From: Pseudofrankia sp. DC12
Lineage (GTDB): Bacteria > Actinomycetota > Actinomycetes > Frankiales > Frankiaceae
DNA: 64,000 nucleotides
Direction of reading: 5' to 3'
Assembly: GCF_000966285.1 (NCBI RefSeq)
Contig: NZ_KQ031391.1
Coordinates: 3,631,208 to 3,695,207, forward strand
Positions 33,961-44,522 of the stretch are shown here, one piece after another (within the stretch, counting starts at the first letter, position 1; each line of letters opens with the position of its first letter). The notes under the pieces are model-generated. The model did not search any database and was not told the origin of the DNA. It was given only the letters and a program-made list of their open reading frames with translations. Made by a program: the position numbers and the translations under genes.

Positions 33961-35355
33961 ATGGACTCCGGCGGCGATCGGCTGGACGGCGCTGACGGCG
34001 ACAACGCGCCGATCGGCGGCGACGCCGCCGTCGCCATGGCGGAGCCAGACGGATCCCGGGCATCGCGCCGGCGCGGCCGGGGGTCGGGGGTCGGCGCCCG
34101 CCGGACCGCGGTCGACCTGCTGATCGGCTGCACCGGGGCCGACCACCGCGCGGTCACCGAACGGGACCGATCGAGATACGCCAGCGCGGGCGCGCTGATG
34201 CTGTTGACGGCGAGCCTCGCGGCCTACGCGGGATCCTCGGTCGCGGCGTTCGGCTTCCGCACGTCGACGCTGGCAGCGCTGCCTTATGGGATCTTCTACG
34301 CGGCCTTCATCTTCTGCATCGACCGGTCGGTGCTGCTGACGATCCGACCTCTGCGGCTCGCTGGAAAGGGCGGCAAGGAGCGCATCCGACAGCGCCGGCT
34401 GCTGCCGACGGGCGCGCTCCGGATCGTGATCGCGATCATCGGCGCGATCCTGGTCGGTGAGTCGCTGCTGCTGCGCTTCTTCGACGCGTCGATCGAGCCA
34501 CGGGTCGCGGAGCTGCGCCAGCAGGAGCTCGCCGGGGTGATGGCGTCCTGGGACGCCGGTCAGCGAACCACCGAGGCGGGCCTGGTCGCAGCCCTCGACG
34601 ACCAGCGCGCCCAGCTCGCCGCGGCCGAGAACCTGGTGACCTCCAAAACCGGCGAGGTCGACTGCCAGCTGACCGGCGGCGACGGCTGCCTGGGCGGCCG
34701 GGGGCCGATCTACCAGGTCAAGCTGGGCGAGCTGCAGGCCGCGGCCGGGCAGATCCCGGGTCTGCGCACCGCGCGCGACGCCGCCCAGGCCCGGCTGGAC
34801 TCCTTCCGGGTGACCAGGGACCAGCGCCGCGCGCAGTACGCGGACACGGAATGGCGGTCGATCGGGAACGCCAACGACCTCCTGATGCGGGAGAAGGGCT
34901 TCTGGCGGCTCACCGCGAGCGACAACTCCGTCAAGGTGTGGCGAATACTGATCAGCCTGCTGATTCTCGGTATCGACCTGGCGCCGCTGCTGTTCAAGCG
35001 CAACCTCGACCGGACCGCCTACGCACGGCTGGAACGCGGCGCGCTGTGGGAGGGCGAGACCAACGAGGAGGTCGACGCCTTCCAGCTCAATCGCAATGCC
35101 AGGGCGCGGCGCGCCAAGGCGGGAGAGGTCTCCGAGCGCATGGCCGCGCGGTACGAGGAGTACGCGGCCGCCCGCGAGGAGCTGAGGCTGGCGGCGTCGA
35201 TGGACGAGGACGCGGGCGCCGCCGCGCTGCGGCGCGACGAGCGCCGGCTCGGGAACGACCGGCAGGCTGCGGACCTGCGCCGGGCCTACCGGCTGCCCGC
35301 GCCGCCGCCGCGCGGCAAAGAAACGGATAGTAGTGGTTCACGTACCCCGGGTTAG
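33961..35355 (+). CDS. DUF4407 membrane protein
   Basis: This 464-residue protein starts with ATG at 33961. Two hydrophobic helices near residues 75-120 (AGALMLLTASLAAYAGSS, YGIFYAAFIFCIDRS) and a third near 145-165 carry the FIDR-type signature of DUF4407. A long periplasmic or coiled region with two cysteines (CQLTGGDGC) precedes a fourth helix (ILISLLILGIDLAPLLF). The C-terminus is a charged coiled coil. Function is unknown; DUF4407 proteins are membrane proteins of actinobacteria and Bacteroidetes. Confidence 0.85.
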   Translation: MDSGGDRLDGADGDNAPIGGDAAVAMAEPDGSRASRRRGRGSGVGARRTAVDLLIGCTGADHRAVTERDRSRYASAGALMLLTASLAAYAGSSVAAFGFRTSTLAALPYGIFYAAFIFCIDRSVLLTIRPLRLAGKGGKERIRQRRLLPTGALRIVIAIIGAILVGESLLLRFFDASIEPRVAELRQQELAGVMASWDAGQRTTEAGLVAALDDQRAQLAAAENLVTSKTGEVDCQLTGGDGCLGGRGPIYQVKLGELQAAAGQIPGLRTARDAAQARLDSFRVTRDQRRAQYADTEWRSIGNANDLLMREKGFWRLTASDNSVKVWRILISLLILGIDLAPLLFKRNLDRTAYARLERGALWEGETNEEVDAFQLNRNARARRAKAGEVSERMAARYEEYAAAREELRLAASMDEDAGAAALRRDERRLGNDRQAADLRRAYRLPAPPPRGKETDSSGSRTPG

Positions 35356-35420
35356 TCACCGGCATGCCGGGCATCGACCCCGCGGTCGTCTCCTGAGGCC
35401 ACACCACACAGGGAGGCAAC

Positions 35421-36482
35421 ATGACGAGGTCGCAACGGTCGACGACGACCGGCAGGATGCCTCCGGATGGCACAGAGCGCGCGTACCCGGACGAACGTCT
35501 CGACGGCACGGCCACCGTGGTGACCGAGAAGGCGCCGACGCCCCCCGCGCCCGGCAAGGTCGGGAATGACGGGTCGGACGTCGCCGCGATGGGTGCCACG
35601 AAGCGGCGCAACCTTGCCGGGGCCACGAGCCGCCATGGGCTGCATGACGACGACCCACCTTCTGTCGACAAGCGCGCGGCCACCAGGACTCAGTACACGG
35701 ACGGCCAGTTCGACAACGGCTTGGACGTCTATCCGGAAGGCTCTTCCCGTTCGACCAGACCGGGGCACGACACCTTCCGGGACGACCGGCCCGAGGCGCA
35801 CGGCGACGGCCGCCCGCCTCCCGGCGGCCAGCGGGATGTCCGAAGCACCGACGACGGCCTCGGGACCTTCCCGGAGACCTCGCGCACCGTCCGACCGGCC
35901 TCGACGACGTCCACAGCGAACGGCTCGACCGGCCGGAGCTGGCCGGACGAACCGATCATCACCCGGGCCGGCGAGACCCCGGCCAGCGTCCGGGCGGCCG
36001 CGGCACCACCGGCCACCGCCCGGACCGGGACGACGACCGTCTCGCGCACGATGACCGCCGACCGGGCCACGGCGCCCCGAGGTGGCGCCAACGGGCGCAG
36101 GCAGGGCCGCCGCGGCGCCGGGGCGCTGATGTCCGACGTCGCGAGTGACATGTCGATGCTGGTGCGCCAGGAGGTCGACCTCGCCAAGGCGGAGATCCGC
36201 CAGTCGGCGGTCCGGGCCGGCAAGGGCGCCGGAATGTTCGGTGGCGCCGCGGGAGCGGGCGTCTTCGCGGTTCTCTTCCTGCTGCTCGCGGCCATGTTCG
36301 GCCTTTCGGAGGTAATGGCGCTCGGGTGGGCCGCACTGATTATCGGTGCGCTCCTGGTGGTGTCGGCCGCGGCACTGGCGCTGATAGGCCGGGCGAACGT
36401 GAAAAAGGCGCACGCCAAGCCGGCACAGACAGTCGAGACGCTGAAGGAGGATATGCAGTGGGCGCACGGCCTGAGGAAATAA
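35421..36482 (+). CDS. Actinobacterial Holin-X type membrane protein
   Basis: The ATG at 35421 follows GGGAGG. The first 230 residues are hydrophilic and low in complexity. The C-terminal 120 residues hold the family part: SDVASDMSMLVRQEVDLAKAEIRQS, then two membrane helices (GVFAVLFLLLAAMFGL, ALIIGALLVVSAAALAL). This is the DUF1469/Holin-X pattern; despite the name these are usually chromosomal envelope proteins. The stop overlaps the start of the DUF3618 gene by 25 bases, so the two are cotranscribed, the usual pairing of these families. The long disordered N-terminus is unusual. Confidence 0.85.
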   Translation: MTRSQRSTTTGRMPPDGTERAYPDERLDGTATVVTEKAPTPPAPGKVGNDGSDVAAMGATKRRNLAGATSRHGLHDDDPPSVDKRAATRTQYTDGQFDNGLDVYPEGSSRSTRPGHDTFRDDRPEAHGDGRPPPGGQRDVRSTDDGLGTFPETSRTVRPASTTSTANGSTGRSWPDEPIITRAGETPASVRAAAAPPATARTGTTTVSRTMTADRATAPRGGANGRRQGRRGAGALMSDVASDMSMLVRQEVDLAKAEIRQSAVRAGKGAGMFGGAAGAGVFAVLFLLLAAMFGLSEVMALGWAALIIGALLVVSAAALALIGRANVKKAHAKPAQTVETLKEDMQWAHGLRK

Positions 36483-37423
36483 GGTCAGAGATCGAGGAGA
36501 CCCGGGACCGGATCACCGCCGAGATCGACGAGCTGACCGCGCGGTACAGCCCAGGTCGGGTCGCCGGCCGGAAGGCGAGTGGCGCGCGTGACGCGGCGAC
36601 GTCCATGCGGGCGAAGGTCGGCTCGGGCGCGACCGGCATGAAGCAGCGCCTGGCCCTGCGCTCCAGCAGCCATCACGAGCACTCCAGCACCTGCGGCCAT
36701 CTGGGCGAAGGGCAGGCCAGTACCGGCCAGGCGCTCGACGTCGGCGCGGGACGGCCGGCGGCCGAACGGCGTGGCGAGGCAGGGCGCCGCGAGCGCGGCG
36801 GCCGGTTGCACCGGCACCGGCCGGACGCGGACGCACCGCCCGCGCCTTATCCGGCCGATTCGGCGCGGCGGTCCGAAGTCTCCTCGTACGACAGGACCGC
36901 CACGCCCGGCTCAGGCGACAACCGGCCGCCGCGACGCCAGGCCGAGTCCGACATGCCGTCACCTGATCCGTCCTCGTACCGGGCGGATGACCACGTGACG
37001 TACGCCCGGGCGCGCAAGCACCTGTTGTCGTTCCCCGGGGGGCAACACGAGCCGCATGGCCACGGCCATCGGCCAGCTGACCGGCAACGATCCGAAGAAC
37101 AGCGGTCGAGCGCCGCGGACGGCGGGTCGCGGCCGGAACGCCCGGGCGGGCGGGCGCGCAAGCGCGACCTGGGCCTCGCAGTTGCCTCACTCGTGATCGG
37201 TGCGCTCGGCGCCCGGACGGTCAGCCACCCGGGCCGCCGCGAGAAGGACCTGCTGGCGGCGGCGAAGAGCAAGCGGCCCTACGCGTCGTCCGGTCCAACC
37301 GGCAGCGAGGCGGGCGGCGGCGCTCGAGCCGGCGCGATGGCCGGGCTGACGTCGGCAGCGGCGCGGGCGGCCATGAAGAAGAAGCCGGCAGCGAAGAAGG
37401 AGCGGCACGAGACCGCGTCCTGA
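36458..37423 (+). CDS. DUF3618 protein
   Basis: The GTG at 36458 has GGAGG 7 bases upstream, inside the end of the previous gene. Residues 5-40 (RPEEIRSEIEETRDRITAEIDELTARY) are the DUF3618 domain, an amphipathic helix. The remainder of the 321 residues is disordered-looking and rich in His, Arg and Gly. A hydrophobic helix near residue 235 (LGLAVASLVIGALGA) precedes a lysine-rich end (MKKKPAAKKERHE). It probably associates with the Holin-X partner at the membrane. Function is unknown. A strong terminator follows. Confidence 0.8.
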   Translation: MGARPEEIRSEIEETRDRITAEIDELTARYSPGRVAGRKASGARDAATSMRAKVGSGATGMKQRLALRSSSHHEHSSTCGHLGEGQASTGQALDVGAGRPAAERRGEAGRRERGGRLHRHRPDADAPPAPYPADSARRSEVSSYDRTATPGSGDNRPPRRQAESDMPSPDPSSYRADDHVTYARARKHLLSFPGGQHEPHGHGHRPADRQRSEEQRSSAADGGSRPERPGGRARKRDLGLAVASLVIGALGARTVSHPGRREKDLLAAAKSKRPYASSGPTGSEAGGGARAGAMAGLTSAAARAAMKKKPAAKKERHETAS

Positions 37424-37510
37424 ACGGCGGACGAGATCTCCTCCGAAGTGCGACGCGCTGGTGCCCGTGCCGGCGCCGAGGCGGATGGCCGGCGCCGCGA
37501 TCCGAACAGA

Positions 37511-37560
37511 AGACCAGCTCGCCGCCGGTTCCGGCCTCGGAACCGGCGGCGAGCTGGTCT
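37511..37560. terminator. 22-bp perfect stem, bidirectional terminator
   Basis: Bases 37511-37532 are perfectly complementary to 37539-37560 around the loop GGCCTC. It lies between the convergent DUF3618 and ABC ATPase genes, 88 bases after one stop and 13 before the other. It is the strongest hairpin noted in the window. Confidence 0.92.
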
Positions 37561-37572
37561 CTACCGCCGACC

Positions 37573-38772
<1,200 letters not shown>

Positions 38773-39039
38773 GGGCTCCCTCTTCCCTTCCACCCCGGCG
38801 GGCTCGGCGCCGGGCGCGCATGCGAACAGTGCGCCGGTGGCCGGCACGGCCTTCGGCGGGCCGCGCCGGTCAGACCGGTGCTGGACGGGTGAGGGAGGGA
38901 GTCCCCAGTCGTCCTGGTCTGACGGCGTGCCGCAAAGGGTGACACGGCGGGGCCGGCGGCGTCCAGGCGATGGCTGGATGTGCTTTGAGTAGTCAGCCGG
39001 CTTCTGAAAGTGCGCGTGACATCTCTGGGCGACTGGCCC

Positions 39040-39092
39040 TTGACACCAGCGCAACCACGCATCACAGTTCCGAAGCCATGAGAGCGCTCACA
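39040..39092 (+). promoter_or_regulatory. Promoter -35 box and LacI-type operator of the sugar operon
   Basis: TTGACA at 39040-39045 is a good -35 box; the -10 region about 17 bases on is weak. Downstream, TGAGAGCGCTCACA (39079-39092) has the palindromic core GAGCGCTC. That core is the one in CebR sites of Streptomyces (TGGGAGCGCTCCCA), 42 bases before the binding-protein start. The LacI-family gene at 44523 is the obvious candidate for the bound repressor. The site is seen; binding is inferred. Confidence 0.65.
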
Positions 39093-39133
39093 CGCGATCA
39101 GTGCGGTGGGCGTGAAGCCAGAGGGAGGGCTTC

Positions 39134-40423
39134 ATGAGGGCACAACGCGGTCGCTTAGCGACCATGGCCGGGGCATTCCTGGTCACGGCGCTGGTGGCGA
39201 CGGCCTGTGGCGGTAGCAGCGACAACGGAGGAGGAGGCACCAAGAGCACGACGCTCGTCGTCAACGATTTCAGCACATTTGGCTACAAGGACGCCGGCCT
39301 GTACGCGGCCTTCGAGGCCAGCCACCCGGGCGTCAAGATCGTCGAGAACATCAACGAGTACAACACCCACCACAACAACCTGGTCAAGCACCTTGCCGCC
39401 GGGTCGGGTGCGGGTGACGTCGAAGCCGTGGACGAGGGCTTCATGGCCCAGTTCAAGGCGACTCCGGACCTGTTCGCCAACCTGAACGACTACGGCCTCG
39501 GCAGCCGCAAGTCCGACTATGGCGACTACAAGTGGACCATGGGTGAGTCGACCGACGGCAAGTCGCTCTTCGGCCTCGGCACCGACGTCGGCGGCCTGGC
39601 GATGTGCTACAACACCCAGCTCTTCCAGAAGGCCGGGCTGCCCACCGACCCGGCCGCGGTCGCCGCGCTGTGGCCGACCTGGGACGCGTACTTCCAGACC
39701 GGCCAGAAGTTCAAGGCCGCGAACACCGGCGCGACCTGGTTCGACACCGGCACCAACGTCTACAACGCCCAGGTGTTCCAGCTCAAGGAGAGCTACTACA
39801 AGCCAGGCACCGACGACGTCGAGGTCGGGACCAACCCGGGCGTGAAGGCGGCGTTCGACTCGACCGCGGCGGCGATCCGGGGCGGCCTGTCCGGCGGCCT
39901 CGTCTCCTTCTCGGACGACTGGACCAAGGCGATCGCGAACGGTGCGTTCGCCACGCTGACCTGCCCCGCCTGGATGATGGCGAACATCCAGCAGGCCAAG
40001 CCCGGCTCGGGCATCTGGAACGTCGCGACGGTCCCGGGCAAGGGCGGTAACTGGGGCGGCTCGTGGCTGACGGTTCCCGCGCAGAGCAAGAACAAGAAGC
40101 TCGCCGCCGAGCTGGTCGACTTCCTGACCAGGCCGGAGAACCAGGTCAAGGTCTTCAAGTCGATTGGCAACGTGCCGTCGACCGTCGGGGGCGTCAACGA
40201 CCCGAGCGTCCAGAGCTTCACCAACCCGTACTTCCTGAACGCCCCGACCGGCAAGATCTTCGGCGAGTCCGCGCTTTCCCTGACCCCGCAATACCAGGGC
40301 CCCAAGCACGGCGCCATCCGGGCCGCGATCGAGGCACAGATCCAGAACATGGAGCAGAAGCACACCGATCCGGCCGCCGCCTGGACGGCTGCCGTCTCGG
40401 ATGCCGAACGGGCTGCCCGCTGA
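39134..40423 (+). CDS. Sugar ABC transporter substrate-binding lipoprotein (CUT1)
   Basis: This 429-residue protein starts with ATG at 39134 after GAGGGAGG. A lipoprotein signal peptide ends in LVATAC with the lipid-attachment cysteine at residue 25, followed by a Gly/Ser/Asn linker. The mature part begins TTLVVNDFSTFGY and contains the family's central LFGLGTDVGGLAMCYNTQLFQKAGLP. Late in the chain is LAAELVDFLTRPENQ. It belongs to the extracellular sugar-binding proteins (family 1) and would capture a sugar outside the membrane. The GH1 enzyme in the operon points to beta-glucosides or cello-oligosaccharides. Confidence 0.9.
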   Translation: MRAQRGRLATMAGAFLVTALVATACGGSSDNGGGGTKSTTLVVNDFSTFGYKDAGLYAAFEASHPGVKIVENINEYNTHHNNLVKHLAAGSGAGDVEAVDEGFMAQFKATPDLFANLNDYGLGSRKSDYGDYKWTMGESTDGKSLFGLGTDVGGLAMCYNTQLFQKAGLPTDPAAVAALWPTWDAYFQTGQKFKAANTGATWFDTGTNVYNAQVFQLKESYYKPGTDDVEVGTNPGVKAAFDSTAAAIRGGLSGGLVSFSDDWTKAIANGAFATLTCPAWMMANIQQAKPGSGIWNVATVPGKGGNWGGSWLTVPAQSKNKKLAAELVDFLTRPENQVKVFKSIGNVPSTVGGVNDPSVQSFTNPYFLNAPTGKIFGESALSLTPQYQGPKHGAIRAAIEAQIQNMEQKHTDPAAAWTAAVSDAERAAR

Positions 40424-40746
40424 CCCGCTGACTGCTCACCCGGGCCGTCGATCCCGCCGGCCGGCCGCGCGCACCGGGCCCCTGGTGCGCGCGGCCCCCG
40501 GCGAGGCGAAGCGCACGGCCCTCAACAGGGGCCGCGAAGCAGCGCACAAACGCCCGCTCGACCGACCGGCCCATGAGCGAAACGCAACCACTCTCCCGAC
40601 CCTTGACCACGGCCAGCACACAGCCTTCCGCATCCGCACCTATCCACCTTTGGGAGGGCGCCCTAGGCGCCCGACCAGGCGGAGCGGCCCGCGGGCGCTC
40701 AGCGCCCGTTCGGGCCGACCACCATACTCGGGCCGGAGGAATCCCG
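40424..40746 (+). other. Intergenic leader between binding protein and permease genes
   Basis: This 323-base gap contains a hairpin at 40463-40496, a GGGCGCTCAGCGCCC palindrome at 40693-40707 and the GGAGGA ribosome site of the permease at 40735. There is no convincing gene. Such gaps let the binding protein be made in excess over the permeases. Confidence 0.55.
40463..40496 (+). terminator. Attenuator-like hairpin after the binding-protein gene
   Basis: GGCCGCGCGCACC (40463-40475) pairs perfectly with 40484-40496 around an 8-base loop, 40 bases after the stop. No T tract. Placed between the binding-protein and permease genes it probably lowers permease expression or protects the upstream message. 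Confidence 0.65.
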
Positions 40747-41940
40747 GTGACCACCCTCGTAACCTCGGCGTCCACCGCGGACGCCGCGCCGCCCCGGCGC
40801 CGCCCGAGCGCGGTCCGATCCGGAATCCGGCGATTGACCAGCGTGACGGCCCCGTACGGATTCGTCGCCCCCTTCTTCCTGCTCTTCGCGGTGTTCGGCC
40901 TCTTCCCGATGCTCTACACGTTCTGGGTCTCACTACACGACCGGAGCATGCTCAGCTCGCACAGCGGAAAGATGATCGGGCTGCGCAACTACACCGAACT
41001 GATGGCGGACCCGTACTTCTGGCACGCGGTCCGCAACACGTTCCTGCTGATGTTCATGTGCACGATTCCCCAGCTGCTCCTGGCGCTGGTGCTGGCGCAC
41101 ACGCTGAACTCCCGCATGCGTGGCCGGACGCTGTTCCGGATGGGGGTCCTGCTGCCGAATGTCACCTCGATCGTCGCGGTGACACTCGTGTTCGGACAGC
41201 TCTTCAGCTTCCACTACGGCCTGTTCAACTGGGCCCTGCACACGGTCGGCCTGCCGCGGATCAACTGGGAGGCCGGCACCTGGAGCTCGAAGATCGCCAT
41301 CTCCTCGATGGTCATCTGGCGCTGGACCGGCTACAACGCGCTGATCTACCTGGCGGCGATGCAGGCGATCCCCAGGGAGCAGTTCGAGGCGGCCGCGATC
41401 GACGGCGCCGGGACCTGGCGCCAGCTGTGGCACGTGACGCTGCCGGCGCTGCGCCCGACGATCGCGTTCACCGGGCTCGTCTCGATCATCGGCCAGATCC
41501 AGCTGTTCACCGAGCCGCTGCTGTTCGAGACGACGCCGGGCAGTGTCACCGGAGGCACCAGCCGGCAGTTCCAGACGCTGGCGCTCTTCATGTACGAGGA
41601 GGGCTTCCACCTCTACCACTTCGGCTACGCCTCGGCGGTCGCCTGGCTGATGTTCCTGCTGACGGTGCTGCTCGCCGCCGGCGCCTACCTGATCACCAGA
41701 GGCGGCGCGAGGGTCGGCGGTGCCCGGCGCGCCGGCCGCGCCCGCCGCCAGCCGACCGCGACGACCGCGACGACCGCGACGACCGCGACGACCGCGACGA
41801 CCGCGACGACCGTTCACGCACCATCCGCACCTGCCCCGAGTGGCAGCGGGCCGGCCATCCTCGCGTCCGCCGCCACCGCGGCCGTCGCGGTAACGCCGCG
41901 CGAGGCCGAAGCGGACGGCACCACCGGAGGGACCCGATGA
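40747..41940 (+). CDS. Sugar ABC transporter permease 1 (CebF-like)
   Basis: GTG at 40747 is preceded by GGAGGA. The 397-residue product has six membrane helices and the EAA loop (EQFEAAAIDGAGTWRQLWHVTLPALRP) that docks the ATPase. The long periplasmic segment before helix 2 is typical of the MalF/CebF-type CUT1 permease. The last 65 residues are an unusual soluble tail with Thr-Ala-Thr repeats encoded by 9-bp DNA repeats. The stop overlaps the next permease's start (ATGA). It forms the transmembrane channel with permease 2. Confidence 0.9.
   Translation: MTTLVTSASTADAAPPRRRPSAVRSGIRRLTSVTAPYGFVAPFFLLFAVFGLFPMLYTFWVSLHDRSMLSSHSGKMIGLRNYTELMADPYFWHAVRNTFLLMFMCTIPQLLLALVLAHTLNSRMRGRTLFRMGVLLPNVTSIVAVTLVFGQLFSFHYGLFNWALHTVGLPRINWEAGTWSSKIAISSMVIWRWTGYNALIYLAAMQAIPREQFEAAAIDGAGTWRQLWHVTLPALRPTIAFTGLVSIIGQIQLFTEPLLFETTPGSVTGGTSRQFQTLALFMYEEGFHLYHFGYASAVAWLMFLLTVLLAAGAYLITRGGARVGGARRAGRARRQPTATTATTATTATTATTATTVHAPSAPAPSGSGPAILASAATAAVAVTPREAEADGTTGGTR
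41753..41812. repeat. 9-bp tandem repeat in the permease 1 tail
   Basis: The unit cgaccgcga is repeated six times exactly plus a partial copy, encoding a Thr/Ala run in the cytoplasmic tail. Length changes would keep the frame. Confidence 0.9.
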
Positions 41941-42854
41941 GCGTCGCGACCCAGGAACCCGCCGGCTCGTCCGCGCCCGCGGCCGACCCACCGCACCCCG
42001 CCGCCCGCGGCTCGCGGCGCCGCCGGACCGACCCGAACGAGCGGCGCCCCGGCCTGCTGCGGTACCCGTTCCTGATCACCATCCTGCTGATCTCGGTGTT
42101 CCCGGTCTACTGGACGTTCCTGATCCCGTCGCGGACGAACGCGGACGTCGCGAAGGTCCCGCCGCCGCTGACCCCGGGTGGGCACTTCTTCGGGAACCTG
42201 CTGCGGGTCTTCGACACGGTCGAGTTCGGCAAGGCGCTGGCCAACTCACTGCTCGTCGCCACGGCCATCACGCTGTGCACGCTGCTGTTCTGCTCGCTGG
42301 CCGGCTTCGCGTTCGCGAAGCTTCGGTTCCGGGGCCGCAACGCCCTGCTGCTCATCGTGATCGGGACGATGATGGTGCCGGTCCAGCTCGGCGTCATCCC
42401 GCTTTACATCGAGATGCACAAGTTCGGCTGGACGAACCACCTGATCTCGGTGATCGTGCCGACGGCGGTGACCGCGTTCGGCGTGGTCTTCATGCGCCAG
42501 TACACCGAGCAGGCGGTCCCGGACGAGCTGCTCGAGGCCGGCCGGATGGACGGCTGCTCGACGCTCGGCCTGTACTGGCACGTCGTCCTGCCCGGCCTGC
42601 GCCCGGCGCTGGCCGTGCTCGGCCTGCTCACCTTCATGCAGGCCTGGAACGACTTCATGTGGCCGTTGATCGCGCTGAGCCCGCAGAACCCCACGGTCCA
42701 GGTCGCGCTCAGCACTCTTTCCGCCGGCTACTACCGCGACAACACGCTCGTCCTCGCCGGCACGGCGATCGGGACGCTTCCCGTGATCGTCGTCTTCATC
42801 GTTTTCGGCCGTCAGATCATCAGTGGAATCATGGAAGGCGCGGTCAAGGGATGA
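41937..42854 (+). CDS. Sugar ABC transporter permease 2 (CebG-like)
   Basis: This 305-residue protein starts with ATG at 41937, overlapping the previous stop. Six membrane helices begin at YPFLITILLISVFPVYWTFL. The EAA loop is DELLEAGRMDGCSTLGLYWHVVLPGLRP, and the late helix contains LTFMQAWNDFMWPL, as in MalG/CebG permeases. The N-terminal 35 residues are charged and flexible. Its stop overlaps the start of the beta-glucosidase gene (ATGA), so uptake and hydrolysis are translationally coupled. Confidence 0.92.
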   Translation: MSVATQEPAGSSAPAADPPHPAARGSRRRRTDPNERRPGLLRYPFLITILLISVFPVYWTFLIPSRTNADVAKVPPPLTPGGHFFGNLLRVFDTVEFGKALANSLLVATAITLCTLLFCSLAGFAFAKLRFRGRNALLLIVIGTMMVPVQLGVIPLYIEMHKFGWTNHLISVIVPTAVTAFGVVFMRQYTEQAVPDELLEAGRMDGCSTLGLYWHVVLPGLRPALAVLGLLTFMQAWNDFMWPLIALSPQNPTVQVALSTLSAGYYRDNTLVLAGTAIGTLPVIVVFIVFGRQIISGIMEGAVKG

Positions 42855-44365
42855 CTATCAGTGAACCTTTTCCATTGCCGGTGACGAGCAACACCGACCT
42901 GGACCAGGAGACGCATAAATGGCGAAGGCTCAGTACTGCCTCGGCCACCGGGGCGACCGGTACGCCCGAGACCGACGAGATCGCCGCCCGGATCGTGACC
43001 GGCCTGCCCGGGAACTTCGTCTGGGGCGCGGCCACCTCGGCCTATCAGATCGAGGGCGCCGTCACGGAGGATGGTCGTGGCCTCAGCATCTGGGACACCT
43101 TCGCCCGCACCCCGGGCAAGACCCGCAACGGCGAGAGCGGTGCCGTCGCCGTCGACCACTACCACCGCTACCGCGAGGACATCGCGATGATGGCCGGCCT
43201 CGGCCTCGCGGCGTACCGGTTCTCGGTGGCCTGGCCGCGGGTCATGCCGACCGGGTCCGGGGCTGTCAACCGGGCCGGGCTCGCCTTCTACGACCGACTG
43301 GTTGACGAGCTGCTCGCCGCCGGCCTCGATCCCTGGCTCACCCTCTACCACTGGGACCTGCCGCAGCCGCTGCAGGACCTGGGCGGCTGGGCCAGCCGGG
43401 AGACTTGCTACCGGTTCGCCTACTACGCCGACCAGGTGGCCACCGCGTTGGGCGACCGGGTGAAGCACTGGTCGACGCTCAACGAGCCGTGGTGCTCCGC
43501 GTTCGAGGGCCATCTGACCGGCCGGCACGCACCCGGCGTCCAGAGCGCGCATGCCGCCGTCCGCTCGGTGCATCACCTGCTGCTCGGCCACGCCCTGGGC
43601 GTCGAGGCGCTGCGCGCTCGCGGGGCCGGCGACGTCGGCATCACCCTGAACCTCATCCCGGCCGAGTCCCCCGAGGACTCGCCGGCCGCGCAGGACGCGG
43701 TTCGGCTCGTCGACGGCCAGACGATCCGGCTCTGGCTCGACCCGCTGCTGCGCGGCTGCTACCCCGAGGACGTCGTGGCGGACTTCGCCAAGGTGGGCGC
43801 CGAGCTGCCGGTCGAGCCCGGCGACCTGCTGCGGATCGCCGCGCCGGTCGACTGGATCGGGGTCAACTACTACGCCCCGCACATCGTCGTGCCCGGCCCG
43901 GATCCCGACCCGGCACCGATGCCGTTCGTCGCCGGCGACGACCTGACCCGGGTGAGGTCGACCGACGACGTGACCGCGCTGGGCTGGCCGATCCGCCCGC
44001 GAAGCTACGCCGCGCTGCTGCGCCGGCTTGACGCCGACTATCCGGGCACCTCCTGGTACATACACGAGAACGGCGCCGCCTTCCTCGACGAACCGGCGGC
44101 CGACGGTGAGGTGCCTGACCCTGGGCGGCTGCGCTATGTGGCCCAGCACCTGGACGTCGTGCGGGATGTGGTCGGAGACGGGGTGGACGTCCGGGGATAC
44201 TTCGTGTGGTCGCTGCTGGACAACTTCGAGTGGTCTGAGGGATACAAAATGCGGTTCGGCGTGGTTCACGTCGACTTCGACACCCTGGTCCGCACTCCGA
44301 AGTCGAGCGCGCTGTGGTACTCCCGCCTGATCCGTGATCACCGCGCCGTAAATGGGACAGCGTGA
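42851..44365 (+). CDS. GH1 beta-glucosidase
   Basis: This 504-residue enzyme starts with ATG at 42851, overlapping permease 2. It shows the GH1 signature FVWGAATSAYQIEGA at about residues 57-71. The acid/base glutamate is in TLNEPW (Glu212) and the nucleophile glutamate in IHENGAAF (Glu406). Substrate-ring contacts such as YHWDLPQPL and the C-terminal WSLLDNFEWSEGY are present. There is no signal peptide, so it acts in the cytoplasm on sugars imported by the adjacent transporter, releasing glucose from cellobiose or other beta-glucosides. About 45 N-terminal residues precede the barrel and look disordered. Confidence 0.93.
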   Translation: MTISEPFPLPVTSNTDLDQETHKWRRLSTASATGATGTPETDEIAARIVTGLPGNFVWGAATSAYQIEGAVTEDGRGLSIWDTFARTPGKTRNGESGAVAVDHYHRYREDIAMMAGLGLAAYRFSVAWPRVMPTGSGAVNRAGLAFYDRLVDELLAAGLDPWLTLYHWDLPQPLQDLGGWASRETCYRFAYYADQVATALGDRVKHWSTLNEPWCSAFEGHLTGRHAPGVQSAHAAVRSVHHLLLGHALGVEALRARGAGDVGITLNLIPAESPEDSPAAQDAVRLVDGQTIRLWLDPLLRGCYPEDVVADFAKVGAELPVEPGDLLRIAAPVDWIGVNYYAPHIVVPGPDPDPAPMPFVAGDDLTRVRSTDDVTALGWPIRPRSYAALLRRLDADYPGTSWYIHENGAAFLDEPAADGEVPDPGRLRYVAQHLDVVRDVVGDGVDVRGYFVWSLLDNFEWSEGYKMRFGVVHVDFDTLVRTPKSSALWYSRLIRDHRAVNGTA

Positions 44366-44476
44366 GCGCAGGAGCAGGCGAGCGGAGGTCTCGCCCGAGG
44401 AGCGCGGACGAGGCTGTAGCGAGTGCGGCGACGGAGCGAACCCGAGATGCCGTGAGCGAAGGAGCTGGCGAACGGA
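44361..44476. repeat. Imperfect direct repeat before the regulator gene
   Basis: A 26-base sequence at 44361-44386 (cgtgagcgcaggagcaggcg and onward) recurs at 44451-44476 with a few changes. The spacer is Gly/Arg-type GC-rich DNA with related shorter motifs. The function is unknown. The second copy lies about 45 bases before the LacI-family start. Confidence 0.6.
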
Positions 44477-44522
44477 CGGGGGCTCGGCCGAGGTCGGGGT
44501 GGCCGCGATGGATGGGGGAGCG

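Noticed and set aside
40401-42854. 817-codon frame beginning in the gap and running through permease 1
   Set aside because: The part before 41937 is a shadow of permease 1 with no membrane helices. The real permease 2 begins at the ATG overlapping the previous stop.
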